The position numbers and the translations under genes are program-made. This document shows, in pieces, positions 1 to 9,144 of a stretch of 64,000 nucleotides of DNA. The notes under the pieces were generated by a model. That model searched no databases. It worked only from the letters and a program-made list of their open reading frames with translations, and was not told where the DNA came from. The stretch lies in contig CAKUFD010000004.1 of assembly GCA_934647195.1 (NCBI GenBank), positions 131,199 through 195,198 of the forward strand. Direction: 5' to 3'. Numbering within the stretch: the stretch's first letter is position 1; each line of letters starts with the position of its first letter. The DNA comes from an uncultured Collinsella sp. Its GTDB lineage: Bacteria > Actinomycetota > Coriobacteriia > Coriobacteriales > Coriobacteriaceae.

Positions 1-1223
1 ACCCCGCGCCCAAGACCATCGATTCCATCGTCCTGCGCTACCAGTGCGTTCTCGACATCTGCGGCGCACCCATCGAGCGCGACTTCGTGGTGCGCGCGCT
101 TACGCGCCTGGGCTGCACGGTCGAGGAGACGGGCGAGGATTACCTGGTCACGCCTCCGAGTTTCCGCCCCGACCTTCCGCGTGAGATCGACCTTATCGAA
201 GAGATTTTGCGCCTGTGGGGCATGGGTCGCGTCGAGGCCACGATTCCCGCTGCCAAGAATCACATCGGCGGTCTGACACGCGAGCAGCAGCTTACGCGCA
301 AGGTTGGTCAGATTCTGCGTGCCAGTGGACTCAACGAGACCACGACCTTTGGTTTTGCTGCCCCGGGCGACCTTGAGAAGATCCACATGTCCGCCGACGG
401 CCGCGGCGTGCCTGTCGTGCTCATGAATCCGCTGGTTGCCGAGCAGACTGAGATGCGCCGTTCGCTCCTGCCCGGCTTGCTGCAGTCTGTTGCCTACAAC
501 GAGGCCCACGGTACGGCCAACGTGCATCTGTACGAGATTGGCACCCTCTTCCACGGCCGCGAGAACGCGAGTCTGCCGCGCGAGACGCAGTCTGTGGCAG
601 GCGTGCTTACGGGTTCTTGGACCGATCAGACTTGGAACAACACCGTCGATAAGCTGCGCTTCTTTGCCGGTAAGGGCATTGTCGAGGAGCTGCTTGAGCA
701 ACTGCGTCTGCCTAAGGTGCGCTTCCGCGTGGCAGAGGGCGAGGGCTACGAGTTCTTGCAGCCGGGCCGTGCCGCCGAGGTCCTCTCGGGCGGTACCGTG
801 CTGGGCTGGGTGGGCGAGATTCACCCCGAGGCGCGCGAGGCTATGGATATCGACCAGATCGTGGTCGCCTTTGAGCTTGACCTCGACAAGCTCATCAAGG
901 GTGCGCACAACCAGGAGAACTACCATGAGTTCTCGCCGTTCCCGGCTGTTCAGCACGACCTTGCCATTGTCGTCCCCGACGAGGTGACCTGCGAAGACCT
1001 GCTGCAGCGCATCACGAGCGCCGGCGGCAAGCTGCTCGAGAACGTGCGCCTGTTCGATGTCTACCGCGACCCCATTCGTGTGGGCGTGGGCAAGAAGTCC
1101 ATGGCGTTCTCGCTCACGTATCGCTCCGACGACCACACACTTACGAGTGACGAGGTCGAGCGCGCGCATGGCAAGATCGTCACCAAGGTGTGCAAGGCAA
1201 CGGGCGGCGAGGTTCGCAGCTAG
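1..1223 (+). CDS. pheT: Phenylalanyl-tRNA synthetase beta subunit, 3' part
   Basis: The window opens inside this gene; the frame runs from base 3 to the TAG at 1221-1223, so only about the last 406 codons are seen. PheT pairs with PheS in the cytoplasmic (alpha-beta)2 enzyme that charges tRNA-Phe. The visible part starts near the B5 domain (PSFRPDLPREIDLIEEILR), continues through the catalytic-like module (GLNETTTFGF, MNPLVAEQTEMRRSLLPGLL) and ends with the anticodon-binding FDX-ACB domain (FPAVQHDLAIVV, then FSLTYRSDDHTLT). The 5' end and pheS lie outside the window. No terminator is obvious before the next gene. Assignment is firm. Confidence 0.97.
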   Translation, partial: PAPKTIDSIVLRYQCVLDICGAPIERDFVVRALTRLGCTVEETGEDYLVTPPSFRPDLPREIDLIEEILRLWGMGRVEATIPAAKNHIGGLTREQQLTRKVGQILRASGLNETTTFGFAAPGDLEKIHMSADGRGVPVVLMNPLVAEQTEMRRSLLPGLLQSVAYNEAHGTANVHLYEIGTLFHGRENASLPRETQSVAGVLTGSWTDQTWNNTVDKLRFFAGKGIVEELLEQLRLPKVRFRVAEGEGYEFLQPGRAAEVLSGGTVLGWVGEIHPEAREAMDIDQIVVAFELDLDKLIKGAHNQENYHEFSPFPAVQHDLAIVVPDEVTCEDLLQRITSAGGKLLENVRLFDVYRDPIRVGVGKKSMAFSLTYRSDDHTLTSDEVERAHGKIVTKVCKATGGEVRS

Positions 1224-1318
1224 TGTTGCACATGGTGCGATAGATTGATGTGGAGCACCTCGAACGTGGGGTGCTCCCTTGTTTTATCTGCGGGTACGCT
1301 GATCGAGAGGAAGCTTCC

Positions 1319-2140
1319 TTGCCAAGTTGGAACATACATATCGCCGAGGCGGAGATGCTTCTCGCGCGCGGCGGCTCCGTGGCGGCGCTCGTGCGCGATC
1401 GCAACGCTTTCCTGTTTGGCAGCGTGGTCCCCGATGTTCTTGTGGGCTATATGGTGCCGGACATTGCCGATCCCATTCCGTATCGCATCACGCATTTTGC
1501 CGAATCTGAGCCTATCCCTAAGCCGCGCGCGTATGAGTTCTGGGACGGCTATGTAGCGCCGCTCTTGCAGTGCGCTGGCTGCGGATCGTGCGTGGAGGCG
1601 CTCACCATTTCGCGGGAGCGCGAGCGCGTGAACCGCGTGCACTATCCGCATCGCTATGAGGGTGCGCCGGACCTGCCTCCTGTTCCGTCGGCAGAATCTT
1701 CGACGCAGCCCAACGACGTGGAGCAGTCCCTGCTTGACCTTACGCTCGGTACCTGGGTGCACCTGCTTGCCGATAACATCTGGAATACCCGCGTCAACGA
1801 ATATCTCGCGGCGCAGGGCGGCGAGCCCAGTGAGGAATTTCGCATCAAGAAGCAGGGCGATTTCGATTGGTTTGGCAAAACGCTGCATATCGAAAGCGTC
1901 GTGCGCGCCACGCCGCGCCTCAAAGCCGCGGCGGCATCCTTTGCGCAGTATTCCATTTCGAGCGACGATGTGCTTAAAACCGTCGGCGTCATCCACGAGG
2001 TGGTGCGCGAGAATCCTGGTCGGTCGGAGCATCCTCCGTATCGGCTGCTCACCGAGGCGTTCTTTAGCGAGACGTTTGACGAGGTGTTGGATACGACGGA
2101 ACGGCTTGTTGCCGAAGCGCGGCGGAGCAAGTGTTGCTAG
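1319..2140 (+). CDS. Zinc-dependent phospholipase C-like family protein
   Basis: This 273-residue cytosolic-looking protein has no signal peptide. The frame stays open upstream to 1250, but a TTG at 1319 gives the family-like start MPSWNIHIAEAEMLL and has a GAGAGGAAG ribosome site at 1305-1313, so I chose it. Histidine and aspartate motifs (WNIHIAEAE, FGSVVPDV, GTWVHLLADNIWN) resemble the all-helical zinc-dependent phospholipase C superfamily, where they bind metal. Membership is my reading of these motifs; substrate and physiological role are unknown. It sits alone between pheT and the convergent pyk, and shares with pyk the bidirectional hairpin at 2199-2233. Confidence 0.6.
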   Translation: MPSWNIHIAEAEMLLARGGSVAALVRDRNAFLFGSVVPDVLVGYMVPDIADPIPYRITHFAESEPIPKPRAYEFWDGYVAPLLQCAGCGSCVEALTISRERERVNRVHYPHRYEGAPDLPPVPSAESSTQPNDVEQSLLDLTLGTWVHLLADNIWNTRVNEYLAAQGGEPSEEFRIKKQGDFDWFGKTLHIESVVRATPRLKAAAASFAQYSISSDDVLKTVGVIHEVVRENPGRSEHPPYRLLTEAFFSETFDEVLDTTERLVAEARRSKCC

Positions 2141-2192
2141 CCAGAGTCGGGCGGGCGTGCTGCGCGCGGGTGCATCGAAGTAAACTCCCGAA

Positions 2193-2233
2193 CGAAAAAA
2201 GGGACCCGAAAGGTATTTCCTTTCGGGTCCCTT
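2193..2233 (-). terminator. Intrinsic terminator of pyk, usable in both directions
   Basis: A perfect 15-bp stem (2199-2213 with 2219-2233) closes a 5-base loop. Read on the minus strand it is followed by a run of six T (2195-2200), fitting termination of pyk; on the plus strand it can also stop transcripts from the gene ending at 2140. Confidence 0.85.
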
Positions 2234-2261
2234 GCTATAGCGCGATGCGTTGCAGGCGCGA

Positions 2262-3722
2262 TTAGCGAACCTGAGCTACGTAGGCGACGTTCGTGGACGA
2301 GGACTTGCCGTCTGCCTCGACGCACATACGTGGGTCGCCGGCGGTTGCCACGGTGAGCTCGCCCGGTTGGACGTAGCCGAGCTCCTTGGCGGTCTCGATT
2401 GCCTTCATGATGGTGCCGTTGACGGTACCCTGCGTGATGGCAGCGAGGTGCGGCTGCACGCCCCAGTACATGATCATCTGCTGAACGGCCCACTCGTGGC
2501 GAGAGAACGCACAGATAGGCATGTTGGGACGGAAATGCGAGATCAGACGTGCCGTACGACCGGTGGTGGTAGGAACGGTGATGCACTTGGCGCCGATGGT
2601 GGTGGCCATGTTGACGGCGGAAAGGCCCACGACGTTGTTAACGGCACGCGTGGTCGAAGCGCCCTCGGGCACGACGAGCGGTGCGTGAGCGGGCAGGTAC
2701 TTCTCGGTCTCATGAGCAATGCTGGCCTGCATCTTCACGGCCTCGACCGGGTACATGCCGGCAGCGGACTCGCCGGAGAGCATAACGGCGTCGGTGCCAT
2801 CGTAGATGGCGTTGGCGACGTCGGCGACCTCGGCGCGCGTCGGGCGCGGGTTGTGCTGCATGGAGTCGAGCATCTGCGTAGCGGTGATGACGGGCTTGTA
2901 GGCGTCGTTGCACTTGCGGATGATTTCTTTCTGGATATGGGGGACGAGCTCCGGGGCGATTTCGATGCCCAGGTCGCCGCGGGCAACCATGATGCCGTCG
3001 GAGGCCTCGAGGATCTCGTCGAAGTTATCGACGCCCAGCGCGCACTCGATCTTGGGGAAGATCGTCACATGCTCGCCACCGTTCATGACGCACAGCTCGC
3101 GAATCTCCTCGACTGCCTTGCCGTCGCGGATGAAGGAGGCGGCGATGTAGTCGATGCCCTCCTTGAGGCCAAAGAGGATGTCTTCGCGGTCGCGCTCGGT
3201 GATGGCGGGCAGGCTGATGTTCACGTTGGGCATGTTAACGCCCTTGCGCTCGCCGATCTCGCCGCTGTTTTTGACGATGCAGTGGATGTCGGCACCGTCA
3301 ACGGATTCGACTTCAAGGCCAACCAGGCCGTCGTCGATCAAGATCGTGGAGCCCTTGGTGACTTCGCTGGGGAGGTTGAGGTAATCGAGCGAGATGTGCT
3401 CGGCGGTACCGAGATTGTCCTCGGTGGTGGGGGCGGCGGTCACGATGATGCGGTCGCCCTCGTTGACGGTGACCTTCTTGTGATCCTTGAGCAGACCGGT
3501 GCGGACCTCGGGGCCCTTGGTGTCGAGTAGGATGCCAACGGGCTGGCCGAGCTCTGCGGCAAGGCGACGAACGCGCTCGATGCGCTCGTGATGCTCTTCG
3601 TAGGAACCGTGGGAGAAGTTAAAGCGGGCGACGTTCATGCCAGCCTTGATCATTTCGCGCAACGTATCCTCGTTGTCGCAGGCCGGGCCCATGGTGCAGA
3701 CGATTTTCGTACGTTTGAACAT
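2262..3722 (-). CDS. pyk: Pyruvate kinase
   Basis: This 486-residue cytoplasmic enzyme transfers phosphate from phosphoenolpyruvate to ADP, the last step of glycolysis. The frame extends 19 codons further upstream, but ATG at 3722 gives MFKRTKIVCTMGPA, the normal family N-terminus, and has GGAGG five bases before it. Visible motifs are the substrate and metal region NFSHGSYEEHHER, LLDTKGPEVRTG, the active-site signature IFPKIECALGV with its catalytic Lys, MVARGDLG, and a C-terminal allosteric domain of about 120 residues (GRTARLISHFRPNMPICA). It has the usual single-copy length without the extra PEP-utiliser-like tail found in Bacillus. Monocistronic, ending at the hairpin 2199-2233. Confidence 0.97.
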   Translation of the reverse strand: MFKRTKIVCTMGPACDNEDTLREMIKAGMNVARFNFSHGSYEEHHERIERVRRLAAELGQPVGILLDTKGPEVRTGLLKDHKKVTVNEGDRIIVTAAPTTEDNLGTAEHISLDYLNLPSEVTKGSTILIDDGLVGLEVESVDGADIHCIVKNSGEIGERKGVNMPNVNISLPAITERDREDILFGLKEGIDYIAASFIRDGKAVEEIRELCVMNGGEHVTIFPKIECALGVDNFDEILEASDGIMVARGDLGIEIAPELVPHIQKEIIRKCNDAYKPVITATQMLDSMQHNPRPTRAEVADVANAIYDGTDAVMLSGESAAGMYPVEAVKMQASIAHETEKYLPAHAPLVVPEGASTTRAVNNVVGLSAVNMATTIGAKCITVPTTTGRTARLISHFRPNMPICAFSRHEWAVQQMIMYWGVQPHLAAITQGTVNGTIMKAIETAKELGYVQPGELTVATAGDPRMCVEADGKSSSTNVAYVAQVR

Positions 3723-4260
3723 GCATACCTCCATAGAAGTCTGTGCCGATGCTTCCACTTTGGAAACAGTATACGACACGATGTTGCTTTCGGTTACGAA
3801 AGAATTCGAAACTTACAAAGTCTCCTACCTGCAGAAATAATGATTGAAACGAAAGAAATATGCTTCGTTATGAAGCGCACTCACGTTGAAGAAAGCGGCG
3901 CCTACGCAGGGGAAACGGTTCTGTGGCATCGGGGCTGCCTGCATGCAGCCGAGCCTCCGGGGAATTTGGGTTTTCGGAATAATACGGTACAAATGGCGCA
4001 ACAAAACGATGTTTGCCCTGCGTTAGGCTTCGATAAAGAAAAGGAAGCGAAGCGGCGCTGCGGTAAGGATGTCGATAAAATTGCGGAGCCTGGGCGATGT
4101 CTGCCGCTCGGCGCAGCACGCCTTCGACCTTTTGGGTACTATAGGGGAACTGCAAATCGCTGCTAAGCATGGCAGCCTTGATGAGCCCTTGCCCTTCTCC
4201 TGGGAATTATGATCGGGCATCAATCTGCTTGGCAGCTCAAACATCCCAGGAGGGGAATCT
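3723..4260. other. Divergent intergenic region between pyk and the Ca2+ ATPase
   Basis: These 538 bases lie between divergent genes and should hold both promoters. Open frames crossing it lack a plausible start with ribosome site or any recognisable protein. A small hairpin (GGCTGC, loop, GCAGCC) is at 3933-3950. A strong AGGAGGGG ribosome site at 4248-4255 belongs to the ATPase gene. I could not recognise a riboswitch or a confident promoter. Confidence 0.5.
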
Positions 4261-6945
4261 ATGCAACGTGAATACTTGGCCGACGCCAAGGACGTGCTCG
4301 ATGCGCAGGCAACGAGTGCCGAAGATGGCCTGACCTCTGCTGTCGCTGCCGATAGGCTGCGCCAGGCGGGCCCCAACAAGCTTGATGAGGCGGCTCCTGT
4401 TCCGCTGTGGAAGCGTTTCTTTGAGCAGATGGCAGATCCCATGGTCATCATGCTTATCGTGGCCGCCGTCATCTCGGCTCTCACCGGTATGGTGAAGGGC
4501 GAGGCCGATTTCGCCGACGTGATCATCATCATGTTCGTCGTTGTGGTGAACTCCGTGCTCGGCGTTGTGCAGGAGGCTAAGAGCGAAGAGGCCCTGGCGG
4601 CTCTGCAGGAGATGAGCGCGGCTCAGTCCAAGGTTATGCGCGATGGCAAGCTGTGCCATCTGCCGAGTGCTGAGCTTGTTCCCGGCGATATCGTGCTGCT
4701 TGAGGCTGGCGACTCGGTACCTGCCGACTGCCGCGTGCTCGAGAGCGCTACGATGAAGATCGAGGAGGCGGCGCTCACCGGCGAGTCTGTGCCTGTCGAG
4801 AAGCATGCCCACACGATCGAGCTCGCCGCCGGCGCCGATGATGTGCCGCTCGGCGATCGCAAGAACATGTGCTACATGGGTTCCACCGTGGTCTATGGCC
4901 GTGGCCGCGCCGTTGTGGTGGGAACCGGTATGGATACCGAGATGGGCAAGATCGCCGGTGCCCTCGCCGAGGCCAAGGAGGAGCTGACGCCCCTTCAGGT
5001 CAAGTTGGCCGAGCTCAGCCGTATCCTCACCATTATGGTCATCGTCATCTGCGTCGTTATCTTTGGCGTGGACATTCTCCGTCACGGCGTGGGTAACGTC
5101 ATGGCCGATCCTTCGGCGCTGCTCGACACCTTCATGGTCGCCGTCTCGCTCGCCGTCGCCGCAATCCCCGAGGGCCTTGTTGCCGTCGTGACCATCGTTT
5201 TGTCGCTCGGCGTGACCAAGATGGCCAAGCGCCAGGCGATCATCCGCAAGCTTTCTGCCGTCGAGACCCTCGGCTGCACGCAGACCATCTGCTCCGATAA
5301 GACCGGTACCCTTACCCAAAACAAGATGACCGTGGTCAAGCACGAGCTTGCCGCTCCTGAGGAGAAGTTCCTCGCCGGCATGGCGCTGTGCTCCGACGCC
5401 ACGTGGGATGAGGAGCTGGGCGAGGCCGTGGGCGAGCCTACGGAGTGCGCGCTGGTAAACGATGCCGGCAAGGCGGGTCTCACGGGGCTTACCGCCGAGC
5501 ATCCGCGTGTGGGCGAGGCTCCGTTCGACTCGGGCCGCAAGATGATGTCCGTTGTGGTGGAGACCCTCGACGGTGGCTACGAGCAGTACACCAAGGGCGC
5601 GCCCGACGTTGTTTTGGGTCTGTGCACTCATATATATGAGGGCGATGCCGTCGTTCCGCTGACCGACGAGCGCCGTGCTCAGATTGCCGCTGCCAACAAG
5701 TCCATGGCCGACGAGGCCCTGCGCGTCCTTGCCCTGGCGAGCCGTTCGTATGACGAGATTCCCGCCGATTGTTCCGCCTCGGCCCTTGAGCACGATATGG
5801 TGTTCTGCGGCCTTTCGGGCATGATCGACCCGGTCCGTCCCGAGGCCGCCGCTGCTATCGAGGAGGCTCATGCCGCTGGCATCCGCACCGTCATGATCAC
5901 GGGCGACCATATCGATACCGCCGTGGCCATCGCCAAGCAGCTGGGCATCGTCACCGACCGTTCCCAGGCTATCACCGGTGCCGAACTCGATCGCATGAGC
6001 GAGGAAGAGCTCGATGCGCGCATTGAGGATTTTGGCGTGTACGCGCGCGTCCAGCCCGAGCACAAGACCCGCATCGTCGAGGCTTGGAAGAGCCGCGACC
6101 AGATCGTGGCCATGACGGGCGACGGCGTGAACGATGCGCCGTCCATCAAGCGCGCCGACATCGGTATCGGCATGGGTATCACCGGCACCGACGTGACCAA
6201 GAACGTGGCCGACATGGTGCTTGCCGACGACAACTTTGCCACCATCATCGGCGCCTGCGAAGAGGGCCGTCGCATTTACGACAACATCCGCAAGGTCATT
6301 CAGTTCCTGCTCTCGGCTAACTTGGCCGAGGTCTTCAGCGTCTTTATCGCCACGCTTATCGGCTTCACCATCTTCCAGCCGGTGCAGCTGCTGTGGGTGA
6401 ACCTCGTGACCGACTGCTTCCCGGCACTGGCGCTTGGCATGGAAGAGGCCGAGGGCGACGTTATGAAGCGCAAGCCTCGTAACGCCAAGGACGGCGTCTT
6501 TGCCGGCCATATGGGTCTGGACTGCGTTGTCCAGGGCCTGATCATCACCGCGCTGGTGCTCGCAAGCTTCTTTGTGGGCGTCTACTTTGACATGGGCTAC
6601 ATCCACATCTCGGATATGATCGCGGGCAAGGCAGACGAAGAGGGCGTCATGATGGCGTTCATCACGCTCAATATGGTCGAGATCTTCCACTGCTTCAATA
6701 TGCGCAGCCGTCGTACGTCGCTGTTTGCCATGACGAAGCAGAACAAGTGGCTGTGGGGCTCCGCCGCCCTTGCTCTGGTGCTCGCGGTAATCGTCACCGT
6801 GGTGCCGTCGCTTGCTTCCATGTTCTTTGGACCGGGCGTTACCCTCGAGCCTCGTGGCGTCGTGTGCGCTTTGGGCCTAGCGTTCCTGATCATCCCCATC
6901 GTGGAGATCCAGAAGGCTATCATGCGCGCCATCGAGAAGGAGTAG
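4261..6945 (+). CDS. P2-type calcium-transporting ATPase (PMCA/SERCA-like)
   Basis: An 894-residue membrane pump that exports divalent cations, most likely Ca2+, using ATP. Seen in order: N-terminal cation ATPase domain, actuator motif TGES (173-176), M4 motif AAIPEGL, phosphorylation motif DKTGT with Asp346, nucleotide-domain KGAPD, hinge TGDGVNDAPS (619-628), and a C-terminal block of membrane helices. Residues matching the SERCA Ca2+ sites are present: SANLAEVF in M5 (Asn, Glu) and LWVNLVTD in M6 (Asn, Thr, Asp), which favours Ca2+ over Na+ or Mg2+. M4 has PEGLV rather than the usual PEGLP. Start ATG follows AGGAGGGG at 4248-4255. rsgA follows 9 bases downstream, probably co-transcribed. 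Confidence 0.92.
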   Translation: MQREYLADAKDVLDAQATSAEDGLTSAVAADRLRQAGPNKLDEAAPVPLWKRFFEQMADPMVIMLIVAAVISALTGMVKGEADFADVIIIMFVVVVNSVLGVVQEAKSEEALAALQEMSAAQSKVMRDGKLCHLPSAELVPGDIVLLEAGDSVPADCRVLESATMKIEEAALTGESVPVEKHAHTIELAAGADDVPLGDRKNMCYMGSTVVYGRGRAVVVGTGMDTEMGKIAGALAEAKEELTPLQVKLAELSRILTIMVIVICVVIFGVDILRHGVGNVMADPSALLDTFMVAVSLAVAAIPEGLVAVVTIVLSLGVTKMAKRQAIIRKLSAVETLGCTQTICSDKTGTLTQNKMTVVKHELAAPEEKFLAGMALCSDATWDEELGEAVGEPTECALVNDAGKAGLTGLTAEHPRVGEAPFDSGRKMMSVVVETLDGGYEQYTKGAPDVVLGLCTHIYEGDAVVPLTDERRAQIAAANKSMADEALRVLALASRSYDEIPADCSASALEHDMVFCGLSGMIDPVRPEAAAAIEEAHAAGIRTVMITGDHIDTAVAIAKQLGIVTDRSQAITGAELDRMSEEELDARIEDFGVYARVQPEHKTRIVEAWKSRDQIVAMTGDGVNDAPSIKRADIGIGMGITGTDVTKNVADMVLADDNFATIIGACEEGRRIYDNIRKVIQFLLSANLAEVFSVFIATLIGFTIFQPVQLLWVNLVTDCFPALALGMEEAEGDVMKRKPRNAKDGVFAGHMGLDCVVQGLIITALVLASFFVGVYFDMGYIHISDMIAGKADEEGVMMAFITLNMVEIFHCFNMRSRRTSLFAMTKQNKWLWGSAALALVLAVIVTVVPSLASMFFGPGVTLEPRGVVCALGLAFLIIPIVEIQKAIMRAIEKE

Positions 6946-6954
6946 GAGACACAT

Positions 6955-8133
6955 ATGGGCAAGGCAAAGAAGCGCACAGGCTCGACTCGTCGCTCGCGCG
7001 AGGTGTCGCGTGAGCAGGTTTGCACTGTCGCCGATTTGCCTGCCCTTGAGTCTTTGCATGACGTTCCCACGTTTGAGGATATGGGGGCAGATGCCGTGCA
7101 GGCAGATGCGTTCGAAGCATGGGTCGCCGATGCGGCCCGCCGCGACGAACGGGCTGCCTCCGAGATGCGCCTGGGCGTCGTTGTGCGTTTGGACCGTGGG
7201 TTTCCGCTGGTAGCCTGCGCCGATCGAACCTTGCGCGCCGAGCATGCCGTGGGTTTTGCCAAGGCGCGCGGTGACGTCGAGGTGCTGCTGCCCGCCGTGG
7301 GCGACCGCGTTGTTGTTCGTATTTCCGCCGGTCACGATATGGGTGTGATCGAGCATGTGCTGCCGCGGCACAGTTCTTTTGAGCGCTGGCGCGGCAAGAA
7401 ACGCGGCGAGCGTCAGGTGCTTGCCGCGAATATCGACGTCATCTTGATCGTACAGGCGTTGGGCTCTGTGCGCGACACCCTCGAGCTGGTATGCGACCGC
7501 ATTGCACGCTCTATGGTGCTGGCACTCGACTGCGGGGTCGAACCCGTAATTGTACTCACCAAGGCAGACCGCTGCGATGACGCCGAGCTCGAGCGCGTGG
7601 TGCAAACGGTGCGCCGGTTGGTGGGGCAGCAGGTGCGCGTGCTCGTTACCTCTTCGGTGGCCGGACAAGGTGTCGATGAGGTGCGCTCCTGCGTTCCGGC
7701 GGGTTCCTGCGCCATGATCTTGGGCGAATCGGGGGCTGGTAAATCGACGCTTCTAAACGCTTTGCTGGGCCATGAGGCGTTGGAGACCGGAGACGTGCGT
7801 GAGCGCGACGATGCGGGCCGTCATACTACGGTTGCACGCGTCATGGTTTCGCTTGGGCATGATGCGGGTGTCATCGCCGATGCACCGGGTCTGCGCAGCT
7901 TGCCGCTTGTCGGTCATGAGCGGGGGCTGGCAAAAATGTTCCCCGAGATCGTGGAGGCGGCCCGTGCCTGCCGCTTTAACGATTGCACGCACACCCACGA
8001 GCCGGGATGCGCGGTGTGCGAAGGCGTTGAGGAAGGCGCTATCGAGCGCATTCGCCTTGATGAGTTCCTTTCGCTTGCACGCGAGATGCGCGTGAGCGCG
8101 CAGTCGCTCGATCCCGATATTCATCTGGGGTAG
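6955..8133 (+). CDS. rsgA: Ribosome biogenesis GTPase RsgA
   Basis: RsgA is a circularly permuted GTPase that checks late maturation of the 30S subunit. The 392-residue protein shows the permuted motif order: an OB-fold (about 75-150), then G4 TKAD (202-205), then the P-loop GESGAGKST (257-265), the RHTT switch, G3 DAPGL, and the C-terminal zinc finger (CRFNDCTHTHEPGCAV). The N-terminus carries a basic extension (GKAKKRTGSTRRSR) suited to rRNA contact. Start ATG overlaps the ribosome site GGAGTAGGAG in the end of the ATPase gene, and the short 9-base gap implies one operon. Two hairpins follow at 8184 and 8227. Assignment is firm. Confidence 0.96.
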   Translation: MGKAKKRTGSTRRSREVSREQVCTVADLPALESLHDVPTFEDMGADAVQADAFEAWVADAARRDERAASEMRLGVVVRLDRGFPLVACADRTLRAEHAVGFAKARGDVEVLLPAVGDRVVVRISAGHDMGVIEHVLPRHSSFERWRGKKRGERQVLAANIDVILIVQALGSVRDTLELVCDRIARSMVLALDCGVEPVIVLTKADRCDDAELERVVQTVRRLVGQQVRVLVTSSVAGQGVDEVRSCVPAGSCAMILGESGAGKSTLLNALLGHEALETGDVRERDDAGRHTTVARVMVSLGHDAGVIADAPGLRSLPLVGHERGLAKMFPEIVEAARACRFNDCTHTHEPGCAVCEGVEEGAIERIRLDEFLSLAREMRVSAQSLDPDIHLG

Positions 8134-8183
8134 GGCGCGGTTTCGACTGGCACGCATATTCATAGACATAGGCGAATAATTGC

Positions 8184-8215
8184 AGGGCTGCCGTTTTCGG
8201 CGGCCCTTTCTTTTG
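8184..8215 (+). terminator. Intrinsic terminator after rsgA
   Basis: A 10-bp stem (8184-8193 with 8198-8207, one G-T pair) closes a TTTT loop and is followed by TTCTTTT. It ends the ATPase-rsgA transcript. Confidence 0.85.
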
Positions 8216-8226
8216 TAGGTTCATTC

Positions 8227-8259
8227 GGGGGCGTCGATGCTGATCGATGCTCCCTTTTT
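8227..8259 (+). terminator. Second intrinsic terminator before the Tad operon
   Basis: A 12-bp stem (8227-8238 with 8243-8254, two G-T pairs) has a GCTG loop and a TTTTT tail at 8255-8259. It reinforces the preceding terminator, or could act as an attenuator if a Tad promoter lies upstream. The 219 bases from here to the first Tad gene (8479) should hold the operon promoter; I see no confident -35/-10 pair there. Confidence 0.75.
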
Positions 8260-8478
8260 CGTGCGCGTGGGTCGTGCTTGGTGCTTTGGTGTCGCAACGA
8301 TGTCGCATGAATGTCGCGGCGATCTCCCCTCAAATCTAACAAGGCGCGTGAGAAATGGGGGAGAGATTTGTAAGGCCGCGATTCACCTTCTCATATTGAT
8401 CCCGGTTTTTGCCGGGCCCCTTCGCACAATCGAGATAGCAAAGACAGAGGTCTTTGCCGTAAGCATTTGGGGGTGGCG

Positions 8479-9144
8479 ATGAGAAGGAAGGCGCGTGTTG
8501 TCGTAAGCGTTGCTTCGGGCTTACTTGCTGTTGTGTTGACCTGCTGGTATGTGACTTCGGTGCGTGAAGAGGCCCAGGTGAGGCAGCGAGAGGCGATCGA
8601 ATCGTACGGGGGAGACGTGACTCGGGTTTGTGTTGCTACCCGTGATATCGAGCCAGGCGAGCGAATCGATGACGGGAGCGTTGCCGTTGAAGATTGGGTT
8701 TCGAGTCTGCTGCCCTCGGATGCTTATACCTCGTTGGAGGAAGCCGTCGGAAAGACCGCGACCTCTCGCATACCCAAGCGTGCTGTGGTGAGTGCTGCGT
8801 ACTTTACCGAGCCGCGCGTGGGCTCATTGGAGGTGCCAGACGGAATGGTCGCGGTGTCGGTTGCAAGCGATGAAGAGCATGCTTTGGGTGGGGCAATCAG
8901 GTCGGGAGATCGCGTGGATGTGTATGCCTCGCGCGATTCCGTGGCGGATTTGTTGCTTTCGGCGCAGGTGCTCGATACAAGCTCGGAGCGTTTTGAGGGT
9001 GCCGCGTTGAGCTGGGTGACGCTTGGGGTGGAGCCCGAGCGGGTGCCGGAGCTTTTGGCGGTGACCTCGCAGGGGATGGTGACGATTGCAACGGGCGGTA
9101 TGTTGTCTGCAGGGAATCATTCGGAAGAAGAAGGTGCGTCATGA
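8479..9144 (+). CDS. Flp pilus assembly protein, CpaB/RcpC-like with SAF domain
   Basis: First gene of the Tad operon, 221 residues. An N-terminal membrane anchor (about 7-25) precedes an exported region with a SAF-type domain (VCVATRDIEPGERI, about 48-115) and a second beta-rich part (VPDGMVAVSVASDEEHALGG, SGDRVDVYAS), the layout of CpaB/RcpC. In Gram-negatives RcpC works with the secretin; here no secretin is present and its role at the single membrane is unclear. An in-frame TTG at 8467 exists, but ATG at 8479 has the GGGGGTGG ribosome site and was chosen. It overlaps the next gene by four bases (ATGA), implying translational coupling. Confidence 0.82.
   Translation: MRRKARVVVSVASGLLAVVLTCWYVTSVREEAQVRQREAIESYGGDVTRVCVATRDIEPGERIDDGSVAVEDWVSSLLPSDAYTSLEEAVGKTATSRIPKRAVVSAAYFTEPRVGSLEVPDGMVAVSVASDEEHALGGAIRSGDRVDVYASRDSVADLLLSAQVLDTSSERFEGAALSWVTLGVEPERVPELLAVTSQGMVTIATGGMLSAGNHSEEEGAS

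Noticed and set aside
3588..4166. 192-codon plus-strand frame across the pyk start
   Set aside because: It overlaps the conserved N-terminus of pyk in antisense and has no ribosome site or family resemblance.
3723..4260. Possible metal riboswitch before the P-type ATPase
   Set aside because: I looked for conserved manganese (yybP-ykoY) or magnesium riboswitch elements and did not find them; only a small 6-bp hairpin is present at 3933.
4237..6690. Very long open frame antisense to the Ca2+ ATPase (about 817 codons), and a similar one over metG at 20310-22316
   Set aside because: High-GC codon bias leaves antisense frames open; the translations are His/Asp/Gly/Leu-rich without motifs, while the sense frames encode clear conserved enzymes.
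8237..8482. Small open frame before the Tad operon
   Set aside because: It begins within the terminator stem at 8227-8254, lacks a ribosome site and overlaps the start of the CpaB-like gene.
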